Shown here in pieces: positions 35,240 to 43,910 of a DNA stretch of 64,000 nt (the stretch's first letter is position 1; each line of letters begins with the position of its first letter). The position numbers and the translations under genes are program-made. This stretch comes from CAYIHX01 sp964363305 (GTDB taxonomy: Bacteria; Bdellovibrionota; UBA1018). The stretch is from contig CAYIHX010000019.1 in the NCBI GenBank assembly GCA_964363305.1, positions 1-64,000 on the forward strand, given 5' to 3'. A model generated the notes under the pieces. That model was not told the DNA's origin and did not search any database. It saw only the letters and a program-made list of their open reading frames with translations.

Positions 35240-36536
35240 AGTCGTAGTTCAGCAGGGGTTTGATTCGATGGCGCCGGATCATCTCAAAGACAGTGCTGCG
35301 GGCCACGCCCAGAAGACGCGCCGTTTCCGCCCGATTTCCGCAGGTGAGCCGGAGGGTCCGCACCAGCACGTTTCTCTCGATTTCGTGGAGTGTGAGGATA
35401 GGGGTGGGGTCGCTGGGTCGGCCTACCATCGCATGCTGGGTAGAATCCTCCTTGAGATGGGGAAAATGTTCAGAGTCCAAAACATAAGTCAGCGGACCCG
35501 CCAGTCCCGCCGAACGTTCGATGCAGTGACGGAGTTCGCGTACATTTCCCAGCCAGGGGTAGCCTTTCATCAGAAAGAGGCTATGGGAGGAGAGTTCCTT
35601 GCCGAGCTCGCCCGCGAATCGACGCGCCAGATATTCGATATCATGGGGGCGCTCCCGCAGCGGTGGAATTTCGATCGTGATCGAAGCGAGTCTGAAGTAG
35701 AGATCGCGTCGAAATTTTCCCTCTTCCACAAGCTTGAGAAGCGAACGATGGGTAGCGCAGATGAGACGAACGTTGGCGCGTGTCGTTTGATCTGCTCCTA
35801 CGGGACGAATTTCGCCGTTTTCTAGGAAACGTAGGAGTTTCACCTGCAGCTCGGTCGGAAGATCCCCGATCTCATCCAGAAACAGCGTCCCGTTGTGAGC
35901 TTGTTTGAGCGCGCCCGGGCGGTTTGAAATCGCGCCGGTAAAGGCTCCCTTGACGTGCCCAAAGAGCTCGCTTTCGGCCAGGCTCAGATTTACTGCGGCG
36001 CAGTGAAGCGGTACGAACGGGCCCGAGGCTCGAGGGCTCCAGAGGTGCAGGAGCTGAGCGAGGATATCTTTTCCGACACCCGTTTCGCCGCAGAGGTAGG
36101 TGGAGAGATGGGTCTGCGCCGCCCGGTGGGTGGTCCAAAGTGTTTGGCTTCCGGCGGAAGAGGTGGTGTGCCATGCGCGCGCGCCCGCAGGGAATCGAGG
36201 AAGCGTCTGCGCGAGGTCATTATGCGTCAGCGTGAGCTGAGTTTCCCCGACTTGCAGGCGTGAGAAGAAGGGCCAGTGGGATTCGCGGCAGAGGAGGTCA
36301 CCGAGCCGAAAAATACCTGAGTCGAGTCGTTTGAACCACAGGATGGGCTCAGCTGCGGGGGATGACGGGTCGATGAGGATCTCGCCCAGAACAGGCGGTA
36401 AAGTGGGGTCTTTCAAAATCAGATCGCAATGGGGGGCTCGGCCGACAGAAATGCGGCTTTTATCCAACAGCGGCAAAAGATCAAAGGTTCGGGCGCTGGC
36501 AAAGGGCTCTTGTATCAAGACGTTCAGTGATTTCAT
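35217..36536 (-). CDS. FHA-domain sigma54-dependent transcriptional activator
   Basis: A 439-residue regulator with an N-terminal FHA domain (RISVGRAPHCDLIL near 28-41), a AAA+ domain (Walker A GETGVGKD, the sigma54 loop GAFTGA intact, Walker B LFLDEIGD, arginine motif WLGNVREL) and a Fis-type HTH (RAETARLLGVARSTVFEM). FHA domains read phospho-threonine, so activity is probably set by a Ser/Thr kinase rather than a histidine kinase. ATG 36536 has GGAGG six bases upstream. Divergent from engB; the 3' end overlaps the FliL-like gene by 23 bases. Confidence 0.92.
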   Translation of the reverse strand: MKSLNVLIQEPFASARTFDLLPLLDKSRISVGRAPHCDLILKDPTLPPVLGEILIDPSSPAAEPILWFKRLDSGIFRLGDLLCRESHWPFFSRLQVGETQLTLTHNDLAQTLPRFPAGARAWHTTSSAGSQTLWTTHRAAQTHLSTYLCGETGVGKDILAQLLHLWSPRASGPFVPLHCAAVNLSLAESELFGHVKGAFTGAISNRPGALKQAHNGTLFLDEIGDLPTELQVKLLRFLENGEIRPVGADQTTRANVRLICATHRSLLKLVEEGKFRRDLYFRLASITIEIPPLRERPHDIEYLARRFAGELGKELSSHSLFLMKGYPWLGNVRELRHCIERSAGLAGPLTYVLDSEHFPHLKEDSTQHAMVGRPSDPTPILTLHEIERNVLVRTLRLTCGNRAETARLLGVARSTVFEMIRRHRIKPLLNYDFIPPETG

Positions 36537-36593
36537 GGGGGTCCTCCAGGTGTTGATGTTTCGACAGAGCAATCGATGTGCCATCATGGGCTC

Positions 36594-37208
36594 ATGGCTG
36601 GAGAGTTTTTGATTACGCTGGCAACGCCCGCGCAAGTGCGCGGAGCCTGCAATGGTGAGTTTCTTCATGGGCGCCGCGAACCTAGGTTCGCTTTTGTCGG
36701 GAGGTCGAACGTGGGCAAGAGCTCGTTGATCAATACCCTGATGGGAAGTCGGCTTGCGCAGGTGAGTAAGGAGCCGGGTAAGACCCGCTCGATTCATACG
36801 TATGTTTGGAAGGACGCGGGCATCGTGCTGGTTGATCTTCCGGGGTACGGATTCGCCAAGACGGCCAAGGACGAGCGCGATCGGTGGGCCACCTTCATCA
36901 ACGAGTACCTGAAGGCCGATACGGGCTTGCGGGAAGCGGTCGTGCTTTTGGATTCCCGCAATGGCCCGACCGCGATCGATGAGGAGGCCATCCGCTTTCT
37001 TCACTCGCAGAAAATCGTGGTTCGCGCGGTGATGACCAAGTCAGATCAGATGAAGACGCAATCGGTGCGGGCCCTCAGAAAGAGGGAAGTCACAGCGGCG
37101 CTCGCGTTGCTTCATGTGACGGAATCGAAGATTCATTGGGTCTCGTCCGAGAAACGAGACGGAACCAAGGCTTTGATGCTCGCGTTGATGGAGGTTTCTC
37201 GCGCATGA
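36594..37208 (+). CDS. engB: Ribosome biogenesis GTPase EngB (YihA/YsxC)
   Basis: A 204-residue GTPase for 50S assembly. G1 GRSNVGKSS, the KTRSIHTY switch region, G3 DLPGYGFA and G4 TKSD are in order. ATG 36594 gives the common N-terminal length. The stop overlaps the next ATG (ATGA). Confidence 0.95.
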   Translation: MAGEFLITLATPAQVRGACNGEFLHGRREPRFAFVGRSNVGKSSLINTLMGSRLAQVSKEPGKTRSIHTYVWKDAGIVLVDLPGYGFAKTAKDERDRWATFINEYLKADTGLREAVVLLDSRNGPTAIDEEAIRFLHSQKIVVRAVMTKSDQMKTQSVRALRKREVTAALALLHVTESKIHWVSSEKRDGTKALMLALMEVSRA

Positions 37209-38212
37209 CCAAGACCGTGGGGGTGATCGCGGCAGGTTTTTGCGTCCCCGCTTCAGAGCTGAAGCTCGGAGTAGAGAAGCTTCGGGCTGCGGGTCTTGAT
37301 GTTCGAGTGCATCCGAATGTCTCGAAGCGCTACTTGTTCTTGGCCGGAGACGACGAAGCCCGGCTACAGGAATGGATCGACTTCGCCTGGGACTCTTCGA
37401 TCGATGTTTTGTGGTGCGCGCGCGGCGGGCATGGAGCGTTGAGGCTTCTTCCTTTGCTGGAGGCTGAGACGCTCAAGCGTGGCCGCCCGCCGAAAAAGAT
37501 GCTCCTCGGGTATTCCGATACGACGCTTTTCTTCGAATTTGCGCGAGTTCGCTGGGGCTGGAGCGTGCTTCACGCGCCCATGCCCGGGGGCCGCGAGTTC
37601 TTGCAGATCGAGGGCTCGACCTGGAAACGATTGCTCAGTTGGATTGAGGGAGGCAATGCCACGCCACCGCAGGGCTACGCATTGAAGCCGCTCAATTCTT
37701 TTGCGAAGGAGTCGTCGGGAGTCGCGGGCCGTCTGGCGGGCGGAAATCTGACCGTATTGACTTGCGCGCTCGGCACTCCATTCTGGAAATCCTGGGACGG
37801 CGCGATCGTGTTCTTGGAAGACACGGGCGAGATGTGGTTTCGGGTCGATCGCATGCTGGCGCATTTGAGTGCCGCCGGGGCTTGGGAAGGCGTTCGAGGA
37901 ATCGTCCTCGGTACGTTTAGCGGGTGCCGTGATGCGACAACCCAGGTATTGAGGAAGAGCGCGAAACCCAGAAATGCGTCCGAGCTGAAGCAACCTCCCG
38001 CTCGGATGCTCGAGCCGTTGAGGCCGATCATCCCCGATCGCAGAGCCTTCGTGACGATTTTCTCGGAATGGGCCGCACGCGCGGGGAACCTACCGGTGTG
38101 GGAAGGCCTCGAGACCGGGCACGGCGGCGGGCTCGAGCCCTTGCCGATGGGCGCGCAGGTCGAGGTGAGTCGCGAGAACGCACGTCACTCGCTGCGAGTG
38201 AGTCGCTGGTAA
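37205..38212 (+). CDS. ldcA: Muramoyltetrapeptide LD-carboxypeptidase (S66)
   Basis: A 335-residue cytoplasmic peptidase that trims D-Ala from recycled murein tetrapeptides. S66 landmarks are CARGGHGALRLLP, LGYSDTTLFFE (nucleophilic Ser), IVFLEDTGE (Glu) and GLETGHGG (His), the Ser-Glu-His triad. MccF-type peptidases share the fold. Coupled to engB by ATGA. Confidence 0.92.
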   Translation: MTKTVGVIAAGFCVPASELKLGVEKLRAAGLDVRVHPNVSKRYLFLAGDDEARLQEWIDFAWDSSIDVLWCARGGHGALRLLPLLEAETLKRGRPPKKMLLGYSDTTLFFEFARVRWGWSVLHAPMPGGREFLQIEGSTWKRLLSWIEGGNATPPQGYALKPLNSFAKESSGVAGRLAGGNLTVLTCALGTPFWKSWDGAIVFLEDTGEMWFRVDRMLAHLSAAGAWEGVRGIVLGTFSGCRDATTQVLRKSAKPRNASELKQPPARMLEPLRPIIPDRRAFVTIFSEWAARAGNLPVWEGLETGHGGGLEPLPMGAQVEVSRENARHSLRVSRW

Positions 38213-38276
38213 GGCGGATCGCTTGACGATCGGTGCGGCGCCGATTAGTGCTCAAGTCGAAGGGTGTTGACCAGGG

Positions 38277-39548
38277 ATGAACCGTTACACAAGCGCGTCA
38301 GAAGCGGTTCGTTTGATCGAATCAGGCCAACGGGTTTTCGTTCATGGCGGGGCGGCGACTCCTCAGGTTTTGCTCGACGCTCTCCTCGAGGATTCGGCCC
38401 GCCTCCAAGGCGTGGAGCTTATGCACCTCCATACTGAGGGGCCCGCGAAGTACGCGGATGAGAAGCTGAGCGGCCACTTCCGAGTCGCCAACCTTTTTGT
38501 GGGTGGCAACATGCGCGGTCGGGTTGACCTCGACCGGGTCGACTACCTTCCGTGTTTTCTTTCCGAGATCCCGGCTTTGTTTCGTTCGGGAAAACGGCCC
38601 ATCGACGTTGCGCTTCTTCATCTGTCGCCGCCCGATGAGCATGGGTACTGTTCCCTGGGCACGAGCATCGATGTGGCGCGGGCTGCTTTCGATGTCGCCC
38701 GGGTCGTCATCGCCCAGGTGAATCCGCGAATGCCGCGCACGCATGGCGACGCCTTCATCCATGCTTCTGAAATCGACGCGTGGGTGTCGGTCGATGCGCC
38801 TTTGCCTGAGGCGAAGGCTTGCTCCTTGAGCGTTGAAGCGAAAGAGATCGGAAGGCGAGTGGCGGGCCTTGTCGAAGATGGCGATTGCCTGCAGGCCGGG
38901 ATCGGCGCCGTTCCGGACGCGGTGCTTCGGGCGCTTCAGGGGCACCGTCACCTCGGCGTTCACACCGAGATGTGGTCGGACGGAATGCTCGAGCTGCTGC
39001 GCTGCGGAGCGGTCGATAACTCACGAAAAGCGGTACATGCGGGTAAAACGGTCTCCAGCTTCGTGATGGGTTCGAGGGCCCTGTACGATTTCATCGATGA
39101 CAATGCGTCGGTGGCGTTCTACGGCGCGGATTACGTCAATAGTCCGCATATTATCGCTCGGAACCCCGGGGTCGTCGCAATCAACTCGGCCGTCGAAATC
39201 GACCTCACGGGCCAAGTCTGCGCGGATTCGATCGGTTCGCGCATCATTTCTGGGGTCGGCGGCCAGATGGACTTTATTCGCGGCGCTTCGCTTTCCAAGG
39301 GCGGCAAGCCGATCATCGCTCTGACCTCTCGGACTGCGAAGGGCTGCCCGCGGATCGTGAGCCGGCTGAAAATGGGCGCAGGTGTCGTCACGACGCGGGC
39401 CCACATGCATTTCGTCGCGACGGAGCATGGAATCGTGGATCTCGCGGGGAAGACTCTCGGCGAGAGGGCCCGCGCATTGATACAGATTGCGCACCCGGAC
39501 GATCGAGAGGCGCTCGCGAGGGAATGGCATCAGGTGACGCAGTGTTGA
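38277..39548 (+). CDS. Acetyl-CoA hydrolase/4-hydroxybutyrate CoA-transferase family
   Basis: A 423-residue family I CoA-transferase. The active-site Glu lies in LGVHTEMWSDGML, and the glycine-rich motifs GIGAVPDAVL and ISGVGGQMDFIRGA match the Cat1/AbfT group. It would move CoA between acyl-CoA and a short carboxylate such as acetate, butyrate or 4-hydroxybutyrate; the acceptor cannot be told from sequence alone. It overlaps the acyltransferase. Confidence 0.9.
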   Translation: MNRYTSASEAVRLIESGQRVFVHGGAATPQVLLDALLEDSARLQGVELMHLHTEGPAKYADEKLSGHFRVANLFVGGNMRGRVDLDRVDYLPCFLSEIPALFRSGKRPIDVALLHLSPPDEHGYCSLGTSIDVARAAFDVARVVIAQVNPRMPRTHGDAFIHASEIDAWVSVDAPLPEAKACSLSVEAKEIGRRVAGLVEDGDCLQAGIGAVPDAVLRALQGHRHLGVHTEMWSDGMLELLRCGAVDNSRKAVHAGKTVSSFVMGSRALYDFIDDNASVAFYGADYVNSPHIIARNPGVVAINSAVEIDLTGQVCADSIGSRIISGVGGQMDFIRGASLSKGGKPIIALTSRTAKGCPRIVSRLKMGAGVVTTRAHMHFVATEHGIVDLAGKTLGERARALIQIAHPDDREALAREWHQVTQC

Positions 39549-40261
39549 GCCGAATACTAGACCGAGGGATCGACGCGTTTCTGTTCGCTCTGAAGAAGTA
39601 CTTTCGCATTCAGGTCGAGGGCATCGAATGGGTTCCGCCCCAGGGGCGTTGCCTGGTCGTGTCGAATCACTCGGGGTTTGCCGGAGCGGACGCGATTCTG
39701 CTCTCTCATCTTCTTCGCTGCCACCGGGGCCAGCCGCCCGTGATTCTCGCTCACCGGGCGTTTTTCAAGTGGGTGCCGGCCCTTCGCCCTTTCTTTGAGC
39801 GCTTCAATCTTCGTGAGGCGTGTATGGATAGCGGCGTTTCGGCCCTTCAGGAGGAGCGGTGTGTTCTGCTTTTCCCTGAAGGAGAGGATGGCAACTTCAA
39901 GCCCTCGTCGGAGAGGTACCACCTGCAGCCCTTTCATACGGGTTTCTTGCGGATGGCGCGCGAAACCGGCGCGCTCATGATTCCGTGCCTCGTGCTTGGG
40001 GCGGAGGAGGCCCATTTCAACCTCGGCAAGATCGAGCTGTCATCGTTCGGGAAGACGATCAAGCTCCCCCTTCCTCTGAATTTGATTCCTTGGCCAGCCC
40101 GGTGGAAGGTCCACTTCTTGCCTCCCATTGACCCCGACGTGGCTGTTCCACCTCAGAATCACCCCTTGAAGCATCCGGAGTGGGTGGCGCTCGCGGAGAA
40201 ATTCCGGATGAGTTTTCAAAGCGCCATGGATGCCGACCGCGCCCATCGTAATCAGCCGTAA
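39542..40261 (+). CDS. 1-acyl-sn-glycerol-3-phosphate acyltransferase-like
   Basis: A 239-residue PlsC-superfamily acyltransferase. The catalytic His-Asp block appears as VVSNHSGFAGAD, a longer spacing than the classic HX4D but common in the NHSG subgroup, and the substrate motif as LLFPEGEDG. GTG 39542 overlaps the preceding stop; ATG 39524 is possible. No transmembrane helix is obvious. It may acylate lysophosphatidate or another lyso-lipid. Confidence 0.82.
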   Translation: MLSRILDRGIDAFLFALKKYFRIQVEGIEWVPPQGRCLVVSNHSGFAGADAILLSHLLRCHRGQPPVILAHRAFFKWVPALRPFFERFNLREACMDSGVSALQEERCVLLFPEGEDGNFKPSSERYHLQPFHTGFLRMARETGALMIPCLVLGAEEAHFNLGKIELSSFGKTIKLPLPLNLIPWPARWKVHFLPPIDPDVAVPPQNHPLKHPEWVALAEKFRMSFQSAMDADRAHRNQP

Positions 40262-40277
40262 TTCTAGAAATATCGAG

Positions 40278-40307
40278 TTGCGGCATCCGAGGCCGCGGGG
40301 GTATAGA
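40278..40307 (+). promoter_or_regulatory. Promoter of the tRNA-Leu gene
   Basis: TTGCGG (40278-40283) and TATAGA (40302-40307) with an 18-bp GC-rich spacer end 21 bp before the tRNA. Confidence 0.55.
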
Positions 40308-40328
40308 CCCTCACACGTCTCAAAAGGT

Positions 40329-40414
40329 GCCGGAGTGGTGGAATGGTAGACGCGCTGGACTCAAAATCCAGTATCCGCAAGGGTGTGAGAGTTCGAGTCT
40401 CTCCTCCGGCACCA
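40329..40414 (+). tRNA. tRNA-Leu(CAA)
   Basis: The acceptor arms GCCGGAG (40329-40335) and CTCCGGC (40404-40410) pair, with discriminator A and an encoded CCA (40412-40414). The anticodon stem CTGGA/TCCAG holds loop CTCAAAA, giving anticodon CAA, which reads UUG. The long variable arm and the GTTCGAGTC T-loop fit a class II leucine tRNA of 86 nt. Confidence 0.97.
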
Positions 40415-40431
40415 TCTTTTGATTCTTTAAA

Positions 40432-40995
40432 TCATGGTTTGGTGGCAGCGGAGCGATTCGCTTGGCCTACCCGGTCGAGTGAGATCACAAAGACCTTGTT
40501 CGTGGCTCCATGCATTAGGGCGCTGACGCCCAATTCGGCATTCTCAAATGCTCTTTGCCTTACGGACGCGTGTCCGCCTATCCAGCTTTCCTTTTCATTT
40601 TTCTTGAATTTATCTGGACCTCCGAAAGATTTTTCCAGGGTTTCAAGTTCGCTGAGGCTTTCTCCTGGCCGGACAAGCCAAGTCCATGATTGAATTTTTC
40701 CAGTGTTTGGATCGACGAGAATCCCCAGCCTTTGCATGGATTGTTTCCCGTCTAAACCATCAAAGTAGCTCCAGAGTTGTCCTTGTTCTCCTAGATCCTT
40801 TTTTGCTCCGGGATCGCCCAAAACTCCAATGACTTCCGTTGCGTCACTATCTCGATTCCTGAGCTCAAGTGCGGTTTGGAAGTCGAATTCACGCTGTTGT
40901 CTCGCCCCCCTGTCCACTCCAGGAAGTGAGCAAGCGGACAGCGATAAAGCGACAATCCAAATGGACAATACTTCTTTTCTCATATTCCAGCTCAT
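40432..40995 (-). CDS. Lipoprotein of unknown function
   Basis: A 187-residue lipoprotein with lipobox LSAC (Cys 22). The mature part is mixed and may be related to SmpA-like folds (VIGVLGDPGAKKDLG...LWSYFDG). ATG 40995 is favoured because its A overlaps the TGA of the upstream frame (ATGA) and AAGGAG lies eight bases before it. The 3' end is 17 bp from the tRNA. Confidence 0.72.
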   Translation of the reverse strand: MSWNMRKEVLSIWIVALSLSACSLPGVDRGARQQREFDFQTALELRNRDSDATEVIGVLGDPGAKKDLGEQGQLWSYFDGLDGKQSMQRLGILVDPNTGKIQSWTWLVRPGESLSELETLEKSFGGPDKFKKNEKESWIGGHASVRQRAFENAELGVSALMHGATNKVFVISLDRVGQANRSAATKP

Positions 40996-41177
40996 TCCTT
41001 GAGCTCCTTATCGACTATAAATTTATCACCCATTGAGTTCTTAATCCATGCATAGATCTTGGGACTCGTTTGACGAAGTTTCTCCGGCTCAAATAAGAAA
41101 TATTCAATATTATTGCTAAAATCTTCATCAAGGCTTTCTGCTCCATCTGCCTCCGCAATTCCGACACGCGCTCCGGA
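40992..41177 (-). pseudogene. C-terminal remnant of a larger (metallopeptidase-like) gene
   Basis: An open frame without a start codon runs from a stop at 41178-41180 to TGA 40992-40994. It encodes about 61 residues that look genuinely coding (SLDEDFSNNIEYFLFEPEKL, then KIYAWIKNSMGDKF), a type of ending I associate with zinc-metallopeptidase-like proteins, though without certainty. Its stop is coupled to the lipoprotein start, so the two were once an operon. The hipB gene overlaps its broken end on the other strand. Confidence 0.55.
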
Positions 41178-41403
41178 TCAGCTCGGAGTAGCGATTGCAC
41201 GACTACGGCGCGAGGCGACACTGACACAAGCAAAATTGGCAAGGAGCGCAGGGATCAGACAGGCAACCGTTTCAAAAACCGAAAAGGGGGCTGGTAGCAC
41301 GGAGATTAAAACGATCTACGCAATCTGCGCGGCACTGGGTCTCGAACTCGTTCTGCGTCCGCGAAGAAGAGAAAAAGAATTTCGACCTGAGGAGATGTCA
41401 TAG
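41113..41403 (+). CDS. HipB-like antitoxin (XRE HTH)
   Basis: Up to 96 residues. The HTH region (LGVAIARLRREATLTQAKLA, then SGIRQATVSKTEKG-type sequence) and the ending IYAICAALGLELVLRPR are typical of HipB, which represses its own operon and neutralises the HipA kinase. The first 20 residues come from the junction with the truncated gene and are probably not native; the true start is unclear (TTG at 41113 has no ribosome site). Confidence 0.75.
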   Translation: MLKSSSRLSAPSASAIPTRAPDQLGVAIARLRREATLTQAKLARSAGIRQATVSKTEKGAGSTEIKTIYAICAALGLELVLRPRRREKEFRPEEMS

Positions 41404-41593
41404 CGTAGTCCGACAAAGCGCTGGAGGACGCGAACGCCTACGTATTTTCATGAACGGCGTCGAGGTTGGCACCTTTGATCGTGAACGTACGGGTGCTCTC
41501 TCATTTGTCTATGATTGGAAATGGCTAGAACGCGACGAAACCTTTCCAATCTCCAGGCGTCTTCTCTGGATACTCGCTTCATTTTCAGGGTAA
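41404..41593 (+). pseudogene. Truncated hipA
   Basis: Directly after hipB, a frame encodes RERLRIFMNGVEVGTFDRE and GALSFVYDWKWLERDETFPIS, the conserved N-terminus of HipA, then ends at TAA 41591-41593 after about 60 codons. HipA is normally ~430 residues, so the kinase domain is gone. No start codon lies in front except ATG 41450. HipB is therefore an orphan. Confidence 0.8.
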
Positions 41594-41703
41594 CCGTGCT
41601 TCGCCCAATGCGAAATTTGGGCTGAGTCGGGCTGTGTGAGTGCTCTCGGATTTCGCTTTCCGCGAAAGCAAACGCCTCAGAAAGCAAGACCCTTGAGCGA
41701 TCC

Positions 41704-41970
41704 TCAGCGGCTCACTTCGTAACCCGCGGCAACGATCGTCTCCTCGATCTTCGCGGCGCTGAGTTTGGCGCCTTCCTTCAGTGTGATCACGGCCTTCTTG
41801 GTTTTGAGGTTCACGGTGGTATCGGCGACCTCGGGCAGTTTTTTCAGCTCAGAGGTGATTTTCGCGCTGCATCCACCGCAGTGCATACCTTTGATTTTGG
41901 CGGTGATGGTTTCGGCGGCCCAGAGGGGAAGCGAGATCAGGAGGACGATCGAAAAAAGGAGTGATTTCAT
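41704..41970 (-). CDS. Exported heavy-metal-associated (HMA) domain protein
   Basis: An 88-residue protein with a signal peptide (about 1-18, LWAAE) and one HMA domain with the metal-binding GMHCGGCS. This is the MerP-like plan: a periplasmic Cu(I) or Hg(II)/Zn carrier. No P-type ATPase or mer gene lies nearby. The 110 bp between truncated hipA and this gene contain nothing I recognise. Confidence 0.88.
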   Translation of the reverse strand: MKSLLFSIVLLISLPLWAAETITAKIKGMHCGGCSAKITSELKKLPEVADTTVNLKTKKAVITLKEGAKLSAAKIEETIVAAGYEVSR

Positions 41971-42033
41971 TGTGCTGTTGTATCGCGTGAATGAAACACG
42001 TCAAGTTTAAGACATCTTGAACTAGTGCGGACT

Positions 42034-42117
42034 GAGATTAATTTTTTTTAATCTCTTATTTTCAACAGGTTGCGCATTTGAGAAGCCTTGACATAGGTGT
42101 ATTGTTCACAGTAGTTT
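42034..42117 (+). promoter_or_regulatory. Promoter and palindrome upstream of the MerR-type regulator
   Basis: A perfect -35 TTGACA (42088-42093) is followed 18 bp later by TAGTTT (42112-42117). The predicted transcript start falls at or next to the ATG 42124, and there is no ribosome site, so the mRNA may be leaderless. Upstream, GAGATTAA (42034-42041) and TTAATCTC (42048-42055) form a palindrome that could be an operator. Confidence 0.45.
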
Positions 42118-42123
42118 GAACGC

Positions 42124-43059
42124 ATGAACTACTCGATCGAACAAGTGGTGAAGCTGACAGGTGTATCGGCCTTTAGTCTGCGGAACTGGGAAAAGAGATA
42201 CTCATTTCTTCACCCGAAGCGTTTAAATAATGGGTTTCGCTACTATGACGAAAGTAGCGTGGCTCTTCTGAAAAGGGTCAACGAGCTGATCGAAGAGGGG
42301 CGTCGCATTGGCGATCTCGCAGCCCTGGTTAAGCGGGGAGAGTCTCTCCCAGAGCCGAGTGTGGTGACCCGTCGCGAAGAGCTGGACGGCGCGACGAGCG
42401 CTATCTTCACTGCGCTGAAGGACGGAGATTTTCAGAGGGCCGCGATTGCCTGGGAGAAGTTGCGGGCGTGGGCACCGGCGAGCAAGCAGGTCAGCTGGGT
42501 GATGGCGCCGCTCTTTGCGCGCGCGCAGAGTGAGTATGCCGCGGTGACCTTGCGGGCCGTGGAGTACCATGTCGTTTTGAGCTTCGTTCGCAATCAGCTC
42601 TTGGCGCTGATTCAAGTTCCGCAGGTTGATCCCCACCATGTCGCCTCGCCGCAAGAGGCAGCGGCGGAGGGGCATCGGCGCACCGCCGTTTTTGCGGTCC
42701 TTGAATCGGCGGAGACCGTTCGGACCGAAGACCGGTTGCGGATGCAGGTGATCGCGGCCTTTCGGGCTTTGAAGGCGCGTGAACGAGGTAAGTCCGTTCA
42801 TCTTTTTGCCGAGGTGGTGAGCGCCTTGGAGATTCGGGAGCTTCTGGGGCGTCACCCCGATCTTGAGGCTCACCTGGTCGCAGATTCGAAGGCTCAGACC
42901 AGCATGCCGGGGGCTGGCCGGATGGTTTTCTGGATTTCTCCGGCGCTTTCGAGCCTGGATGAATTGCTGGAGTTTGAGGTGAGTCAGGGGTTGACCCGGA
43001 GTGCGAGTCCCGGGGCGGTTTTTGAAAATTTATCTTCGCCGCCTACCCTTGCGAGCTGA
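42124..43059 (+). CDS. MerR-family regulator with a CarH/LitR-like C-terminal domain
   Basis: A 311-residue protein. The N-terminal MerR winged helix is clear (YSIEQVVKLTGVSAFSLRNWEKRY, shortened here to the pattern; then FRYYDESSV). A helical domain (about 90-175) has LFARAQSEYAAVTLRAVEYH, reminiscent of the cobalamin-cap helix bundle of CarH and LitR (W...EH). The DxHxxG cobalamin-binding motif is not visible, so any B12 or light sensing is doubtful. Such regulators repress carotenoid or photolyase genes; none is adjacent. Confidence 0.82.
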   Translation: MNYSIEQVVKLTGVSAFSLRNWEKRYSFLHPKRLNNGFRYYDESSVALLKRVNELIEEGRRIGDLAALVKRGESLPEPSVVTRREELDGATSAIFTALKDGDFQRAAIAWEKLRAWAPASKQVSWVMAPLFARAQSEYAAVTLRAVEYHVVLSFVRNQLLALIQVPQVDPHHVASPQEAAAEGHRRTAVFAVLESAETVRTEDRLRMQVIAAFRALKARERGKSVHLFAEVVSALEIRELLGRHPDLEAHLVADSKAQTSMPGAGRMVFWISPALSSLDELLEFEVSQGLTRSASPGAVFENLSSPPTLAS

Positions 43060-43071
43060 TAGTCTCGGGGA

Positions 43072-43812
43072 GTGAAGAATCGTTTTATTTTCGGATGGGT
43101 CTGCGCTGCTTTTCTTTCTGTTTTGACAGCAAGTGCCAACGAAAGGGGCGGGCGTTGGATCAGCTTCGGATTGCAGGCTGGGAACCCGAGTCTTTTAGCG
43201 GCCACGGTGGGTTTCGTGAAGATTCCATGGGTCGAGTTCGGCGTGCACTTCGGTTTCGCGCCCATCAATAATGCCGTCCGAGGCATGATTCGTCTTTCGC
43301 CTGTTCCGGTTTCAGTGCCGAGCCCGGATGCTTACAGTTTCAAACCGGACGCGAACTACGTATTTAAAAACGTGGGAGGGTACCTCCGGATTCTTCCTTT
43401 TGAAGATCCCTGGTTTCTCGAGGTCGATGGAAGTTTTTACGATCTGGGAGGCATTCTTGCGGTCGACTTGAGCAATGATACTCAGGGAACAGTGACCTCG
43501 GGTGCGGCTTCCGGTTCGATCTATCTGGGAGTCCCGGCCTTGACGGTGACTCTGGGTAGACACTTCGCCGTGACTCAGGATTTTTTCTTGTCTGCGGCGC
43601 TGGGGGTGGTGATTCCCTTCGCGATTCAGAATGCCGTGTCCATCGGTGGGACTGCGACCCAGGCTCTTCCGCTGATTCCCGGCGCGGAGGCCGGGTTTGA
43701 GGCTGCAAAGACTTTGATCCGTGATCAGATGTCTTCGGGGCTTGCGGATGTGCAGAAGAAGGCTGTCGTGCTTCTTCCGTCGGTTCAGGTCGGGATTGGA
43801 TTCTGGCTTTAA
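43072..43812 (+). CDS. Putative outer-membrane beta-barrel protein
   Basis: A 246-residue protein with a signal peptide (about 1-22, ASAN) and alternating amphipathic strands (WISFGLQAGNP, EFGVHFGFAP, VGGYLRILPF, FFLSAALGVVIPF, VQVGIGFWL) ending in a hydrophobic strand, as in small barrels. GTG start 12 bp after the regulator's stop suggests co-transcription with it. A short palindrome TAACGCATTGCGTTA lies on the stop codon. Confidence 0.72.
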   Translation: MKNRFIFGWVCAAFLSVLTASANERGGRWISFGLQAGNPSLLAATVGFVKIPWVEFGVHFGFAPINNAVRGMIRLSPVPVSVPSPDAYSFKPDANYVFKNVGGYLRILPFEDPWFLEVDGSFYDLGGILAVDLSNDTQGTVTSGAASGSIYLGVPALTVTLGRHFAVTQDFFLSAALGVVIPFAIQNAVSIGGTATQALPLIPGAEAGFEAAKTLIRDQMSSGLADVQKKAVVLLPSVQVGIGFWL

Positions 43813-43910
43813 CGCATTGCGTTATCCATAAAGGAGGGCTTCTTGGGGGAGTGGTGACGCTCTGCGTGAAATTTGTTGAGTATTTTGATCGGTAGTTAAT
43901 ACTGAGAGGG

